DNA of 52,689 bases from positions 1 through 52,689 of the forward strand of contig JBQTJW010000033.1 in NCBI GenBank assembly GCA_052386745.1, given 5' to 3'. The notes beneath the pieces are model-generated. The model was not told where the DNA came from. It was given only the letters and a program-made list of their open reading frames with translations, and did not search any database. The stretch is from Panacagrimonas sp052386745 (GTDB taxonomy: Bacteria > Pseudomonadota > Gammaproteobacteria > Nevskiales > Nevskiaceae). Shown here in pieces: positions 29,976 through 39,140 of this stretch. Position 1 is the first letter of the stretch, and each line of letters opens with the position of its first letter. Position numbers and translations under genes: made by a program.

Positions 29976-30978
29976 AGGTCGTCCCCGGCTTGACCTTGCC
30001 GCGAAACACCCAGTACGCGTAGGCCGTGTAGATCAGCACCATCGGCAGCGCGGGCATCAGCGCCACCAGCACGAAGCGCTGCGAGGTGGCCGGCGCGGCG
30101 GCGGCCGTGAGCGTGAGCGAGGGCGGCAGGATGTTCGGCCACAGGCTGATGCCGATGCCGCCGTACCCCAGCATGAACAGCGCAATCGCCAGGAACAATG
30201 GCGCCGCGTGGGCACCTTCGCGCAGGCCACGGAACAGGACGATGGACACGATGGCGGCCCCGATGGGAATGGGCGCCAGCATGATCCAGTGCGAGCCGCC
30301 AAACCAGCGCTCGGCGATGGCCGGAAACTTCAGTGGCGTGTAGATGGACACCGTGGCCAGCGCCACCAGCGACACCAGTAGCGCCAGCCGCCCTGCCTTG
30401 CGGGCAAACACCTGGAGATGGGTTTCGGTCTTCAGGTGCAGCCAGCAGGCGCCCAGCAGCGCGTAGCCCGCGAGCACGCCCAGGCCGGTCACCAGCGAGA
30501 ACGGCGTGAGCCAGTCGAACGGCCCGCCCGCGAACTGGCGGTTCTCGATGCTCACGCCCTCCAGCAGCCCGCCCAGGATCAGGCCCTGGCTGAAGGCCGC
30601 CACGCTGGAGCCGACGCAGAACGCGAGGTTCCAGCCGCGCCGCGTGGCCGCCGCCTTCACGCGGAACTCGAAGGCCACGCCGCGGAAGATCAGCGCAAAC
30701 ATCATCGCCATGAGCGGGACATAGAACGCCGGCATGGCGATGGCGTAGGCCAGCGGAAACGCGGCGAACAGCACTGCGCCGCTGAGGATGAGCCAGGTCT
30801 CGTTGCCGTCCCACACCGGTGCGATGCAGGCGATGGCGTTGTCGCGCGTGGGCTCGTCCGGCAGCCAGGCGAAGAGGATGCCGACGCCGAGGTCGAAGCC
30901 GTCGAGAATCACGTACGCGCCGATGCCGAATACGATGACGCCGGCCAGCACCAGGCTGAGGTCCGGGCTCAGGTCCAT
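29965..30978 (-). CDS. cydB: Cytochrome bd / CIO-type ubiquinol oxidase subunit II
   Basis: Integral membrane subunit of the bd-family quinol oxidase, 337 residues. It begins MDLSPDLSLVLAGVIVFGIGAYVILDGFDLGVG, with the conserved DGFDLG near residue 24 and PVWDGNETWLI near residue 57, both family signatures. About nine helices are visible. The start follows the cydA stop after a single base (TGA-G-ATG), so translation is coupled; AAGGGGG lies upstream. A longer open frame extending to 31200 runs through cydA in another frame and is not the gene. Confidence 0.96.
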   Translation of the reverse strand: MDLSPDLSLVLAGVIVFGIGAYVILDGFDLGVGILFAWLPDEPTRDNAIACIAPVWDGNETWLILSGAVLFAAFPLAYAIAMPAFYVPLMAMMFALIFRGVAFEFRVKAAATRRGWNLAFCVGSSVAAFSQGLILGGLLEGVSIENRQFAGGPFDWLTPFSLVTGLGVLAGYALLGACWLHLKTETHLQVFARKAGRLALLVSLVALATVSIYTPLKFPAIAERWFGGSHWIMLAPIPIGAAIVSIVLFRGLREGAHAAPLFLAIALFMLGYGGIGISLWPNILPPSLTLTAAAAPATSQRFVLVALMPALPMVLIYTAYAYWVFRGKVKPGTTYAH

Positions 30979-30979
30979 C

Positions 30980-32371
30980 TCAGATGACCCCCTTCGTGCC
31001 GGAAGCCGCCGGGCGCTGCACCAGTTCGGCCGGACGCGCGCCCTGCATCGCCTCGGGATGCTGCGCCGGCAGGCTGGGACCGGTGCGCACCAGCACGAAC
31101 ACGTAGTACAGATAGGCGCCGAGCAGCAGCCCGTACACCAGCACGAACAGGCTGAGCGAGGTGGCGACCGAGGCCGCGGGAATGCGCGACACTCCGTCAC
31201 GCGTCGCGATCAGGCCGTAGACCATCCACGGCTGGCGGCCGGTTTCCGCCACGATCCACCCGGCCAGCGTGGCCACGAACCCCAGCGGCGTTGCCAGCAT
31301 GAAGGCGCGAAGCAGATGCCGATCGGTCTCCAGCCGCTGCTGCCGCCAGCGCAGCGCGCCCCAGGCGCCGAGCACCAGGAAAATCAACCCGAGCGCCACC
31401 ATCAGCCGGAAGCCGAAGAACACGGGCAGCACCGGTGGCTGCTGGTCCGGCGCCACCTCCTTGAGGCCGCGCACTTCGCCGTCGGCCGAATGTGTGAGGA
31501 TCAGGCTCGCCAGCTTCGGAATCGCGATCTCCAGGCGGTTGTCCTGCGCCGCCTGGTCGGGGATGGCGAACAGCACCAGCGGCGCGCCGCGCGTGGTCTC
31601 CCACAAGCCTTCCATGGCCGCGATCTTGAGCGGCTGGTGCTGGCGCACGTTCAGGCCGTGCTGGTCGCCGGCGACGATCTGCAGCGGCGCCGCAATCGCC
31701 AGCACCGCGATGGCCGAGCGCAAGCCGGCAAGGCCGGCACCGCGGTACACGTTCTTCCACAGGCACCAGGCCGAGCCGCCCGCCATCACCAGCGACGAGG
31801 TGATGAAGGACGCCAGCAGCATGTGCGCCAGCCGGTACGGGAACGACGGGTTGAACACCACGGCCCACCAGTCCGTGGGCACCAGCTGGCCGTTGACCCA
31901 CTCCGCGCCCTGCGGCGTATGCATGAAGCTGTTGGCGGAGAGAATCCAGAACGCGGAATTGGTGGTGCCCAGCGCCACCAGCAGCGTGGCCAGGAAATGC
32001 AGCCGCGGGCCCACCTTGTCCCAGCCGAACAGCATGATGCCGAGAAAGCCCGCTTCCACGAAGAACGCGGTCAGCACCTCCACCGACAGCAGCGGCCCCA
32101 ATACCGGACCAGCCATGTCGGAGAAGCGGCTGAAATTGGTGCCGATCTGGAACGAGAGCACCAGCCCCGAGACCACGCCCATGCCGAAGGTCAGCGCAAA
32201 AATCTTCACCCAGAAGCGGTACAGCTCCAGCCAGTACGCGCGCTGCGTGCGCCGCCAGGCCGCCTCGAAACCCACCAGGAACCAGGCCAGGCCAATGGTC
32301 AGCGTGGGAAACAGGATGTGGAATCCAATGGTGAAGCCAAACTGCACCCGCGAGAGCATCAGCGCATCCAT
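30980..32371 (-). CDS. cydA: Cytochrome bd / CIO-type ubiquinol oxidase subunit I
   Basis: Haem-bearing subunit that oxidises ubiquinol and reduces O2 to water without copper. At 463 residues it is shorter than E. coli CydA (522), consistent with a short Q-loop, the cyanide-insensitive (CIO) subgroup. His18 in GFHILFP corresponds to the haem b595/d ligand. The GWIVAETGRQPW motif and MALD-like N-terminus (MDALMLSR) are conserved. The quinol-loop region around residues 240-330 is compact. The start has GGAGG eight bases upstream. It is the first gene of a cydA-cydB-DUF2474 operon. No FNR or ArcA site was recognised in the 134-bp gap upstream. Confidence 0.96.
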   Translation of the reverse strand: MDALMLSRVQFGFTIGFHILFPTLTIGLAWFLVGFEAAWRRTQRAYWLELYRFWVKIFALTFGMGVVSGLVLSFQIGTNFSRFSDMAGPVLGPLLSVEVLTAFFVEAGFLGIMLFGWDKVGPRLHFLATLLVALGTTNSAFWILSANSFMHTPQGAEWVNGQLVPTDWWAVVFNPSFPYRLAHMLLASFITSSLVMAGGSAWCLWKNVYRGAGLAGLRSAIAVLAIAAPLQIVAGDQHGLNVRQHQPLKIAAMEGLWETTRGAPLVLFAIPDQAAQDNRLEIAIPKLASLILTHSADGEVRGLKEVAPDQQPPVLPVFFGFRLMVALGLIFLVLGAWGALRWRQQRLETDRHLLRAFMLATPLGFVATLAGWIVAETGRQPWMVYGLIATRDGVSRIPAASVATSLSLFVLVYGLLLGAYLYYVFVLVRTGPSLPAQHPEAMQGARPAELVQRPAASGTKGVI

Positions 32372-32493
32372 GCGTCGAGCCTCCGGGGAAACCGGGCTGG
32401 ATGGCGGATATCGGGACTGGTGAGGTCAACGTCGAATGGCATGCGGTCCACGGCTGCGCTTGACGCGGGGCGCCTCGGGGGCGCGGAAGGCAT

Positions 32494-32499
32494 TACATT
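32494..32499 (+). promoter_or_regulatory. Putative -10 of dioxygenase gene
   Basis: TACATT followed by GC ends 6 bp before the ATG at 32506, so transcription would begin at or next to the start codon and the mRNA would be nearly leaderless. There is no Shine-Dalgarno, which fits that reading. No -35 is clear. Confidence 0.3.
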
Positions 32500-32505
32500 G
32501 CACGG

Positions 32506-33276
32506 ATGAAACGTCCACGAAGCCTGTTCCTGGGTCACGGTGCGCCGACCCTCGCGATCAGCACGCACCCGGCCACCGAATTCCTGCGCGATCTGGGCCG
32601 GTCGCTGGAGCCGCCGGTCGCAGTGGTGGTGGTATCTCCCCATCGGCAGGGAGCAAGTTTCGCGCCGGGGAATGCGCCGCGGTTCCGTGCCTGGCACGAC
32701 TTCGGCGGATTTGCGCGCGAGCTGTACCAGCTTCGCTACGAACCACCGGGCGACCCGGCGCTCGCCGCCCGCGTGGAAAGTCTGCTGCGCGACTCCGGCC
32801 TGCCCACCCAAGCCTCGGACGATGCACGCATCGACCACGGCATCTGGGTGCCGCTGATGCGCCTGTGGCCGCAGGCGCAGATTCCGGTCGTGCCGGTCTC
32901 GCAACTGCACGCCGGCCCGCGAGCGCACCTGGACCTCGGGCGCGCCTTGCGGCCGCTTCACGACGAGGGCGTGCTGGTGATCGGCAGCGGCAGCATCACG
33001 CACAACCTGGGCGACGTGGACCTGTCCGACGAAATGGCCCCGGTGCAGCCCTGGGCCGCGGAGTTCGACGACTGGATTGCCCAGGCCATCGCCGACGGCG
33101 CCACCGACCGCCTGCTGCGCTACCGAGAGCTGGCCCCGCACGCCGTGCACGCGCACCCCAGCGAGGAACACCTGCTGCCGCTGTTCGTGGCGCTGGGTGC
33201 GGGCGATGCCGGCGAGCCGCTGTACCGTGGCTTCAGCCACGGCACGGTGAGCCTGTCCGCGTACGCGTTCGGCTGA
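32506..33276 (+). CDS. DODA/LigB-type extradiol ring-cleavage dioxygenase
   Basis: A 256-residue class III (LigB superfamily) non-heme iron dioxygenase of the DODA/YgiD type. These proteins can open the catechol ring of DOPA-like substrates, although their physiological substrate in bacteria is usually unknown. Metal and catalytic histidines are visible in FLGHGAPTLA (His11), VVSPHRQ (about 46), ARIDHGIWVPL (about 111) and GSITHNLGD (about 167), followed by the C-terminal HPSEEHLLPLFVALGA and GFSHGTVSLSAYAFG motifs. It stands alone between the divergent cydA and prfC; no catabolic partners lie next to it. Confidence 0.92.
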   Translation: MKRPRSLFLGHGAPTLAISTHPATEFLRDLGRSLEPPVAVVVVSPHRQGASFAPGNAPRFRAWHDFGGFARELYQLRYEPPGDPALAARVESLLRDSGLPTQASDDARIDHGIWVPLMRLWPQAQIPVVPVSQLHAGPRAHLDLGRALRPLHDEGVLVIGSGSITHNLGDVDLSDEMAPVQPWAAEFDDWIAQAIADGATDRLLRYRELAPHAVHAHPSEEHLLPLFVALGAGDAGEPLYRGFSHGTVSLSAYAFG

Positions 33277-33284
33277 GACCCGCG

Positions 33285-33290
33285 TAAACT
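33285..33290 (+). promoter_or_regulatory. Putative -10 of prfC
   Basis: TAAACT followed by CGCC lies 26 bp upstream of the prfC ATG in a 40-bp intergenic gap. No clear -35. It is one of a recurring set of such hexamers in this window. Confidence 0.35.
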
Positions 33291-33316
33291 CGCCGCCCGC
33301 TTTTGGTCCTACCGCG

Positions 33317-34915
33317 ATGCCCACCGTTGCCGAACAGGCGCAGCTGCGCCGCACCTTCGCCATCATCAGCCACCCCGACGCCGGCAAGACCACGCTGACG
33401 GAAAAGCTGCTGCTGTTCGGCGGCGCCATCCAGCTCGCCGGCTCGGTGAAAAGCCGCAAGGCCGCGCGCCACGCCACCTCGGACTGGATGGCGCTGGAGC
33501 AGCAGCGCGGCATTTCCATCACCACCTCGGTGATGCAGTTCCCGTACAACGGCTGCATCGTGAACCTGCTGGACACGCCGGGGCACGAGGATTTTTCCGA
33601 GGACACCTACCGCACGCTCACGGCGGTGGATTCGGCGCTGATGGTGATCGACGCGGCCAAGGGCGTGGAGACGCGCACCATCAAGCTGATGGAAGTCTGC
33701 CGCCTGCGCGACACGCCCATCATCACCTTCGTCAACAAGCTGGACCGCGAGGGCCGCGCGCCGCTGGAGCTGCTGGACGAGGTGGAAAAGGTGCTGGGCC
33801 TGTCCTGCACGCCCATCACCTGGCCGCTGGGCATGGGCCGCGACTTCAAGGGCGTGTACCACCTGCTGGAAGACCGGTTCTATCTGTATTCCGGCGACAA
33901 GCACCGCGTGTCGGAGATCGAGACGCTGGACGGGCTGATGACGCCGGGCCTGTTCGAGCGCTTCGGCCCCATCTACCAGACCCTGCGCGACGAGATCGAG
34001 CTGCTGCAGATGGCAGGCACCGACTTCGACCTGGACAAGTACCGCGCCGCCAAGCTCACGCCAGTGTTCTTCGGCTCGGCCATCAGCAATTTCGGCGTGC
34101 GCGAACTGCTCAACGGCTTCGTCGAATGGGCGCCGCCGCCGCAGGCGCGCATCGCGGAATTCCGCGGCCAACCGCACGAGATCTTCCCCGCGCACGACAA
34201 GTTTTCCGGCTTCGTCTTCAAGATCCAGGCGAACATGGACCCCAAGCATCGCGACCGCGTGGCCTTCCTGCGCGTGTGCTCGGGCAGCTACCGGCGCGGC
34301 ATGGTGCTGCACAGCGTGCGCCTGGATGGGCCGGTGCGAATCTCCAGCGCGCTCACTTTCATGGCGGCCGACCGCGAGTCGGTGGAGGAAGCCTGGCCGG
34401 GCGACATCATCGGCCTGCACAACCACGGCAACATCGCCATCGGCGACGCGCTCACCGAGGGCGAGCCGCTGCGCTTCCTGGGCATTCCCAACTTCGCGCC
34501 GGAACTGTTCCGCCGCGTGGTGCTGCGTGACCCGCTCAAGGCCAAGCAGCTCAACAAGGGCCTGGACCAGCTGTGCGAGGAAGGCGCCACGCAGGTGTAC
34601 CGGCCGCTCACCAACAACGACATCGTGCTCGGCGCCGTCGGCACGTTGCAATTTGACGTGGTGCAGTTCCGGCTCCGGGACGAATACAACGTCGATTCCG
34701 CCTTCGAGCCCATCACCGTGCACTGCGCGCGCTGGGTGGACTGCGACGACGACAAGCTGCTCAAGGCCTTCATCGACAAGAACGAAACCCGCATCGCCCG
34801 TGACCACTACGGCGATCTGGTGTACCTGGCATCGAGCAATGTGAATCTTTCGATGACACGCGAGCGTCATCCGGAAGTTCGCTTCCTGGATACAAAGGAA
34901 CACGCCCGGAGCTGA
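33317..34915 (+). CDS. prfC: Peptide chain release factor 3
   Basis: Translational GTPase (RF3) that removes RF1/RF2 from the ribosome after peptide release. The 532-residue length matches the family. GTP-binding motifs are visible: G1 HPDAGKTTLTE near residue 18, G2 around RGISITTSV, G3 DTPGHEDFSED near 86 and G4 NKLDRE near 141. Domains II and III follow, ending at the typical VNLSMTRERHPEVRFLDTKEH. It is a free-standing gene 40 bp after the dioxygenase gene, probably with its own promoter. Confidence 0.98.
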   Translation: MPTVAEQAQLRRTFAIISHPDAGKTTLTEKLLLFGGAIQLAGSVKSRKAARHATSDWMALEQQRGISITTSVMQFPYNGCIVNLLDTPGHEDFSEDTYRTLTAVDSALMVIDAAKGVETRTIKLMEVCRLRDTPIITFVNKLDREGRAPLELLDEVEKVLGLSCTPITWPLGMGRDFKGVYHLLEDRFYLYSGDKHRVSEIETLDGLMTPGLFERFGPIYQTLRDEIELLQMAGTDFDLDKYRAAKLTPVFFGSAISNFGVRELLNGFVEWAPPPQARIAEFRGQPHEIFPAHDKFSGFVFKIQANMDPKHRDRVAFLRVCSGSYRRGMVLHSVRLDGPVRISSALTFMAADRESVEEAWPGDIIGLHNHGNIAIGDALTEGEPLRFLGIPNFAPELFRRVVLRDPLKAKQLNKGLDQLCEEGATQVYRPLTNNDIVLGAVGTLQFDVVQFRLRDEYNVDSAFEPITVHCARWVDCDDDKLLKAFIDKNETRIARDHYGDLVYLASSNVNLSMTRERHPEVRFLDTKEHARS

Positions 34916-35022
34916 AGCGGGACCCGGACTTGCGACCCTCCCGATTCAGGCAGGATTCATCGACGCACCGGCAAAAAGGCGGCGCGGTCCAACAACTTGG
35001 CGGTCACGATGAATGAATCCGC

Positions 35023-35028
35023 TAAACT
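35023..35028 (+). promoter_or_regulatory. Putative -10 of ompA-like gene
   Basis: TAAACT followed by GGCG lies 36 bp upstream of the GTG start. A TTGGCG is 20 bp further upstream, which is longer than the usual spacing. The rest of the 149-bp gap after prfC shows nothing else. Confidence 0.35.
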
Positions 35029-35064
35029 GGCGTCGCATCCGCACTTGAATCAAAGGGGCCAAGC

Positions 35065-36231
35065 GTGATTTCAATCAAGAACGTTTTTGCAGCATCGGTA
35101 CTGTCGCTGTCCGTCCTTCCGGCGCACGCCGAGGACGAGCAGAAATACCTCGGCGGCATGGGCCTGGGATATTTTGGCGATTCGGCCCTGGACCTGGACA
35201 CGGGCGCAGGTGGCCGCGTCTTTTTCGGTATTCCGCTCGATCCCAGGCTCAACCTGGAACTGAACTACTTCGCCTACGGCGCCGAGCCCGAAGACGCGGG
35301 CGTCGCGTACCTCAAGCAGCAGGGCCTGGGCGTGGACCTGATGGCGCCGCTGACCAAGGGCAACGTGGTGCCGTTCCTCCTGTTTGGCGGCGGCTTCAAC
35401 CGTGCGGAGAGCCGCGATATCGGCCGCGCCAACAATGGGTACGCCAACGCCGGCCTCGGCGCCCTGTTCGATCTTGGCGAAGGTTGGGCGCTGCGTGCGG
35501 AAGGGCGCTACGTGGCGCTGTTCCCGGAAGCCGAATTCAACGTGGACAAGGGCCATCTGGACGATGCGGTGGCCGGGCTGGGCATCCAGTACACCTTCCA
35601 GAAACCCGTTCCCCCACCGCCTCCGCCTCCCCCGCCGGTCGTCATCGTCCCGCCGCCACCGCCTCCGGCCGACAGCGATCAGGACGGCGTGCCCGACAAG
35701 ACCGACCAGTGCCCGAACACACCGCCGGGCGTGCAGGTGGACGTGCGCGGATGCCCGCTGGATACCGATCGCGACGGCGTGCCGGATTACCTGGACAAGT
35801 GCCCGAACACCACGCGCGGCCTCAAGGTCGATGCGACGGGCTGCGTGCGTGAAGCGCAGACCATCGTCCTGCAGAACGTCAATTTCGAGTTCGACAAGGA
35901 CGCGCTGACCACCGATGCGCAGGGCGTGCTGGCCGATGTCGCCAAGGGTCTGGTGAGCCAGACCGATCTGAAGGTCGAGATCGCCGGGCACACCGACTCC
36001 AAGGGCAGCAACGCCTACAACCAGCGCCTGTCGGATCGTCGTGCTGCCGCGGTGAAGGCGTTCCTCGTCTCGCAGGGCGTTGCCTCGGGACAGCTCGTCT
36101 CCAAGGGCTACGGCGAGTCGCAGCCGGTGGCCGGCAACGAGAACGAGACGGGCCGGGCGCAGAACCGTCGTGTCGAGTTCAGGGTGCTGAGCCAGGGAGC
36201 CCCCGCAGCCGCGAAGCCGAACCTTAAGTAA
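35065..36231 (+). CDS. OmpA-family outer-membrane porin with TSP3 repeats
   Basis: A 388-residue outer-membrane protein. Sec signal at about residues 1-22 (cleavage after PAHA), then an eight-stranded barrel to about 182 (GMGLGYFGDS ... GLGIQYTFQK). A poly-proline hinge with runs of nine and six prolines follows. Next are two thrombospondin-type-3 calcium repeats (DSDQDGVPDKTDQCPNT; DTDRDGVPDYLDKCPNT) with cysteines, and a C-terminal OmpA peptidoglycan-binding domain (NVNFEFDKDAL, IAGHTDSKGSNAYNQ.LS..RA). It anchors the outer membrane to the cell wall. The start is a GTG at 35065 with AAAGGGG six bases upstream. A strong terminator follows. Confidence 0.95.
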   Translation: MISIKNVFAASVLSLSVLPAHAEDEQKYLGGMGLGYFGDSALDLDTGAGGRVFFGIPLDPRLNLELNYFAYGAEPEDAGVAYLKQQGLGVDLMAPLTKGNVVPFLLFGGGFNRAESRDIGRANNGYANAGLGALFDLGEGWALRAEGRYVALFPEAEFNVDKGHLDDAVAGLGIQYTFQKPVPPPPPPPPPVVIVPPPPPPADSDQDGVPDKTDQCPNTPPGVQVDVRGCPLDTDRDGVPDYLDKCPNTTRGLKVDATGCVREAQTIVLQNVNFEFDKDALTTDAQGVLADVAKGLVSQTDLKVEIAGHTDSKGSNAYNQRLSDRRAAAVKAFLVSQGVASGQLVSKGYGESQPVAGNENETGRAQNRRVEFRVLSQGAPAAAKPNLK

Positions 36232-36251
36232 GCGGCCTCCGGCAACAAACC

Positions 36252-36283
36252 AGGCCCGGGCATGCAGATGCCCGGGCCTTTTT
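36252..36283 (+). terminator. Rho-independent terminator after ompA-like gene
   Basis: A perfect 12-bp stem (AGGCCCGGGCAT with ATGCCCGGGCCT) and a GCAG tetraloop are followed by a run of five T including the last stem base. It lies 20 bp after the stop codon. Confidence 0.95.
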
Positions 36284-36415
36284 GTGGCCCGAAAATGGCT
36301 CTCCGGCCGCGTCGCGAATCGCCTTCAGCCGGATTTCCCGATCGACACGAGCCCGGCCCCGCGGCCGCCGTTTGCGACAATGTCGGTCGCCGCTTCCCCG
36401 AATCCTCTTCGCTGG

Positions 36416-37666
36416 ATGACTCCGAAACCCCCGCGACATGACGCGCTTGCCGCGCTCCGGTTTGCCGATTTCCGCAACCTGATGGGCGGCACCTTTCTCA
36501 TCACCTGCGCGTTGCAGATGCAGCGCGTGGTGCTGGGCTACACGCTATACCTGCTGACGCGCGACCCGCTGGCGCTGGGCCTGCTGGGACTGGCCGAAGC
36601 GGTGCCGTTCATGAGCCTGGTGCTGTTTGGTGGGCATCTGGCGGACCGGCGCAACAAGCAGCTCATGATGCAGCTGGCCGGCGGCATCTTCATCGGCGGC
36701 ACGCTGCTGGTGCTGGTGGCGTCGCTGCCGGGGGTGCGCGCGTCCATTCCGCAGCCGCTGCTGATCGGCCTGATCTACCTCGTGGTGTTCATCGAGGGCC
36801 TGGCGCGCGGGCTGTACAGCCCGGCCTCGTCGGCGCTGAAGCCTTTCCTGGTGCCGCGCGAGCACTACGGCAATTCCGCCACCTGGAGCAGCACGTCGTG
36901 GCAGGCCGGCGCCATCCTGGGGCCGGCGCTGGGCGGGTTCCTGTACGCCTGGATCGGCCTTGCGCCCACGCTCGCCTGCGTGGCGCTGCTGCTGGCGGCC
37001 AACATCGTGCTCATCGGACGCATCCGCCTGCCCACCGCCTCGCTGGTGGCGGTGCCCAACCTGAATCTCTGGCTCAGCCTGCGCGAGGGCCTGGACTACG
37101 TTTGGCGCACTCCCATCATCCTGTACGCCATTTCCCTGGACATGTTCTCGGTGCTGGTGGGCGGTGTGACGGCCATCTTGCCGATCTTTGCCGAGGACAT
37201 CCTCCAGGTCGGCGCGCAGGGGCTGGGCGTGCTGCACGCGGCGCCGGCGGTGGGCGCCACGCTCACCATGCTGGTCTGCGCCTGGGTGCCGCCCACGCAC
37301 CACGCCTGGCGCAACCTGCTGCTGGCGGTGACGGGCTTCGGCGCCTCGATCCTGGTGTTCGGGCTGTCGAAGAACTTCGTGGTGTCGGTGATCGCCATGG
37401 GCGTGAGCGGGGCTTTCGACAGCGTGAGCGTGATCATCCGCGGCACCATCCTGCAGACCATGACGGCGGACGCCATGCGCGGCCGCGTGGCCTCGGTCAA
37501 CAGCGTGTTCGTGTCGGCGTCCAACGAGCTGGGCGCGCTGGAGTCGGGCATCGCCGCCCGGCTGCTGGGGACGGTGCCGGCCGTGGTGTTTGGCGCCTGC
37601 GCCACCCTGGGCATCGTGACCTGGGTGTGGCGCAAGACCCGGCCGCTGCTCGCCGTGCGGCTCTGA
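36416..37666 (+). CDS. MFS transporter (EntS/MFS_3-like)
   Basis: A 12-helix secondary transporter of the major facilitator superfamily, EntS-like (MFS_3) group, about 416 residues; substrate unknown. Typical marks are the N-terminal ALRFADFRNLMGGTFLIT, the loop 2-3 motif GGHLADRRNKQ and the segment GLARGLYSPASSALKPFLVPRE, which is characteristic of MFS_3 exporters. The C-terminal half contains VGGVTAILPIFAEDIL and RGRVASVNSVF. Start uncertain: ATG at 36416 (MTPKPPRH) or 36380 (MSVAASPN); an upstream GTG at 36284 would lie inside the terminator hairpin and is rejected. It is followed 102 bp later by another MFS gene of a different subfamily. Confidence 0.88.
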   Translation: MTPKPPRHDALAALRFADFRNLMGGTFLITCALQMQRVVLGYTLYLLTRDPLALGLLGLAEAVPFMSLVLFGGHLADRRNKQLMMQLAGGIFIGGTLLVLVASLPGVRASIPQPLLIGLIYLVVFIEGLARGLYSPASSALKPFLVPREHYGNSATWSSTSWQAGAILGPALGGFLYAWIGLAPTLACVALLLAANIVLIGRIRLPTASLVAVPNLNLWLSLREGLDYVWRTPIILYAISLDMFSVLVGGVTAILPIFAEDILQVGAQGLGVLHAAPAVGATLTMLVCAWVPPTHHAWRNLLLAVTGFGASILVFGLSKNFVVSVIAMGVSGAFDSVSVIIRGTILQTMTADAMRGRVASVNSVFVSASNELGALESGIAARLLGTVPAVVFGACATLGIVTWVWRKTRPLLAVRL

Positions 37667-37753
37667 TCGGCGCCCGCGCCCAGGAACCCCCGGCCGTCAC
37701 GCCGGCCGTCGCACCGGCTGTCGATCCGGACTGGAGGGCGTCAACGGCTTCCT

Positions 37754-37759
37754 TACACT
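37754..37759 (+). promoter_or_regulatory. Putative -10 of second MFS gene
   Basis: TACACT followed by CGCG ends 9 bp before the ATG at 37769, implying a very short or absent leader. No -35 is clear. The rest of the gap after the first MFS gene is a GC-rich run of CCGGCCGTC-like repeats. Confidence 0.3.
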
Positions 37760-37768
37760 CGCGCCCGC

Positions 37769-39031
37769 ATGCTGAGCCTCATCACGTCCGCCGCCTCGGT
37801 GTTCCTGGCCGCCGCCTTCCTGCTGGCGGGGCAGATGCTGCTGTCCACCAACCTGAGCCTGCGCATGTCGACGGAAGGTTTCTCCGCCGGCGCCATCAGC
37901 CTGGTGATGATCCACAACTCCTTCGGCTTCATGCTCGGCTCGTACGTGGGCCCGCGCGTGATCCGGCGCGTGGGCCACGTCCGCGCCTTCTCGGCGTTTG
38001 CCGCACTCATGTGCTGCGCCACGCTGACGCAGGGCGCGATGCTCAGCGTGCCGCTCTGGGCCGGCCTGCGCGCGGTGCAGGGCTTCTGCAGCGCCACGCT
38101 GCTGATGACGCTGGAGAGCTGGGTCAACGCCCACGCCCGGCCGGAGACGCGCAGCCGCTTCATGGGCCTGTACATGATCAACTACTACGTGGCGGGTGCC
38201 CTGGGCCAGACCTTGGTGGGGCTCAACGAGCCCACCGATTTCCGCGCGTTCTCGCTCGCCGCGGGCCTGCTGGTGCTGGCGATGATCCCGCTGTGCCTGA
38301 CCTCGCGCCCCGCGCCCTCGGCCACCGACTCGGAGCACCTGGGATTCCGGCGCATGTTCGCTGCATCGCAGGTCAGCGTGCTGGGCGCCGGCATGTCGGG
38401 CTTTGCACTGGCCTCGTTCTACCAGTTCTCGCCCATCTACGTGAAACACCTGGGCAACAGCACGCAGACCATCGCCACGTTCATGGCCTGCGCGGTGCTG
38501 GGGTCCATGCTGCTGCAATACCCGGTGGGCCGCCTCGCCGACCGTTGCGACCGCCGCTTCGTGATCCTGGGCATCGCACTGGGCGTGGCCGCGTCGGCCG
38601 CGCTGGTGGGCGTGCTGGGGCCTTTGTCGATGAACCTGCTGTACGTGGGTTCGATGCTGTTCACCGCGACCACGGCCTGCCTGTATCCCGCCTGCCTCAC
38701 GCGCCTGAACGACCGCACCGGCGGGCGCCAGCACGTGGCGGCGAATTCCAGCCTGCTGCTGTGCCACGGCGTGGGCCAGTGCGTGGGGCCGGTGACGGTG
38801 GCCGGCGCGATCAGCCTGGTGGGCCCCTCGGGCCTGTACTTCACGGTGATGGTGGCGATGCTGGCTTACGCCGCCTACGCCGCCTGGCGCATCCGCACCT
38901 TCGACACCGCGGTGGCCGAACAGCAGCCCTACGTTTCCGTGCCGCCGGAGAGCACGCCCACCATCGCGCAGCTCGACCCGCGCGCGGCGGACGAAACGGC
39001 GGCGACTCCGGATCGGAAGTCCATGCGTTAA
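37769..39031 (+). CDS. MFS transporter (YcaD-like)
   Basis: A 420-residue, 12-helix major facilitator of the YcaD-like subgroup; substrate unknown. It opens with FLAAAFLLAGQMLLSTNLSLRM, continues with the NSFGFMLGSYVGPRVIRRVGHVRAF loop, the RAVQGFCSATLLMTLESWVN segment that is typical of YcaD-like proteins, and YPVGRLADRCDRR in the central loop. A hydrophilic tail of about 45 residues ends the protein. It is not closely similar to the MFS_3 gene before it, so the pair is not a recent duplication. Confidence 0.9.
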   Translation: MLSLITSAASVFLAAAFLLAGQMLLSTNLSLRMSTEGFSAGAISLVMIHNSFGFMLGSYVGPRVIRRVGHVRAFSAFAALMCCATLTQGAMLSVPLWAGLRAVQGFCSATLLMTLESWVNAHARPETRSRFMGLYMINYYVAGALGQTLVGLNEPTDFRAFSLAAGLLVLAMIPLCLTSRPAPSATDSEHLGFRRMFAASQVSVLGAGMSGFALASFYQFSPIYVKHLGNSTQTIATFMACAVLGSMLLQYPVGRLADRCDRRFVILGIALGVAASAALVGVLGPLSMNLLYVGSMLFTATTACLYPACLTRLNDRTGGRQHVAANSSLLLCHGVGQCVGPVTVAGAISLVGPSGLYFTVMVAMLAYAAYAAWRIRTFDTAVAEQQPYVSVPPESTPTIAQLDPRAADETAATPDRKSMR

Positions 39032-39140
39032 GGGCGGCGGCCCCGCTCAGACGCAGCGGCCGCGTTCATGTGCACGGCCGCCGCGGGCTACCCTTGCAGT
39101 CCCCCGCGCCAAAGCCCGGGGACCTGCCGAGGAGAGGCAC

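Noticed and set aside
30788..32509. Plus-strand open frame (573 codons) opposite cydA
   Set aside because: Antisense to a gene with all bd-oxidase motifs; composition is shadow-like.
36284..36415. N-terminal extension of the first MFS transporter from a GTG at 36284
   Set aside because: The start would lie directly after the terminator hairpin with no Shine-Dalgarno, and the added 44 residues look non-conserved.
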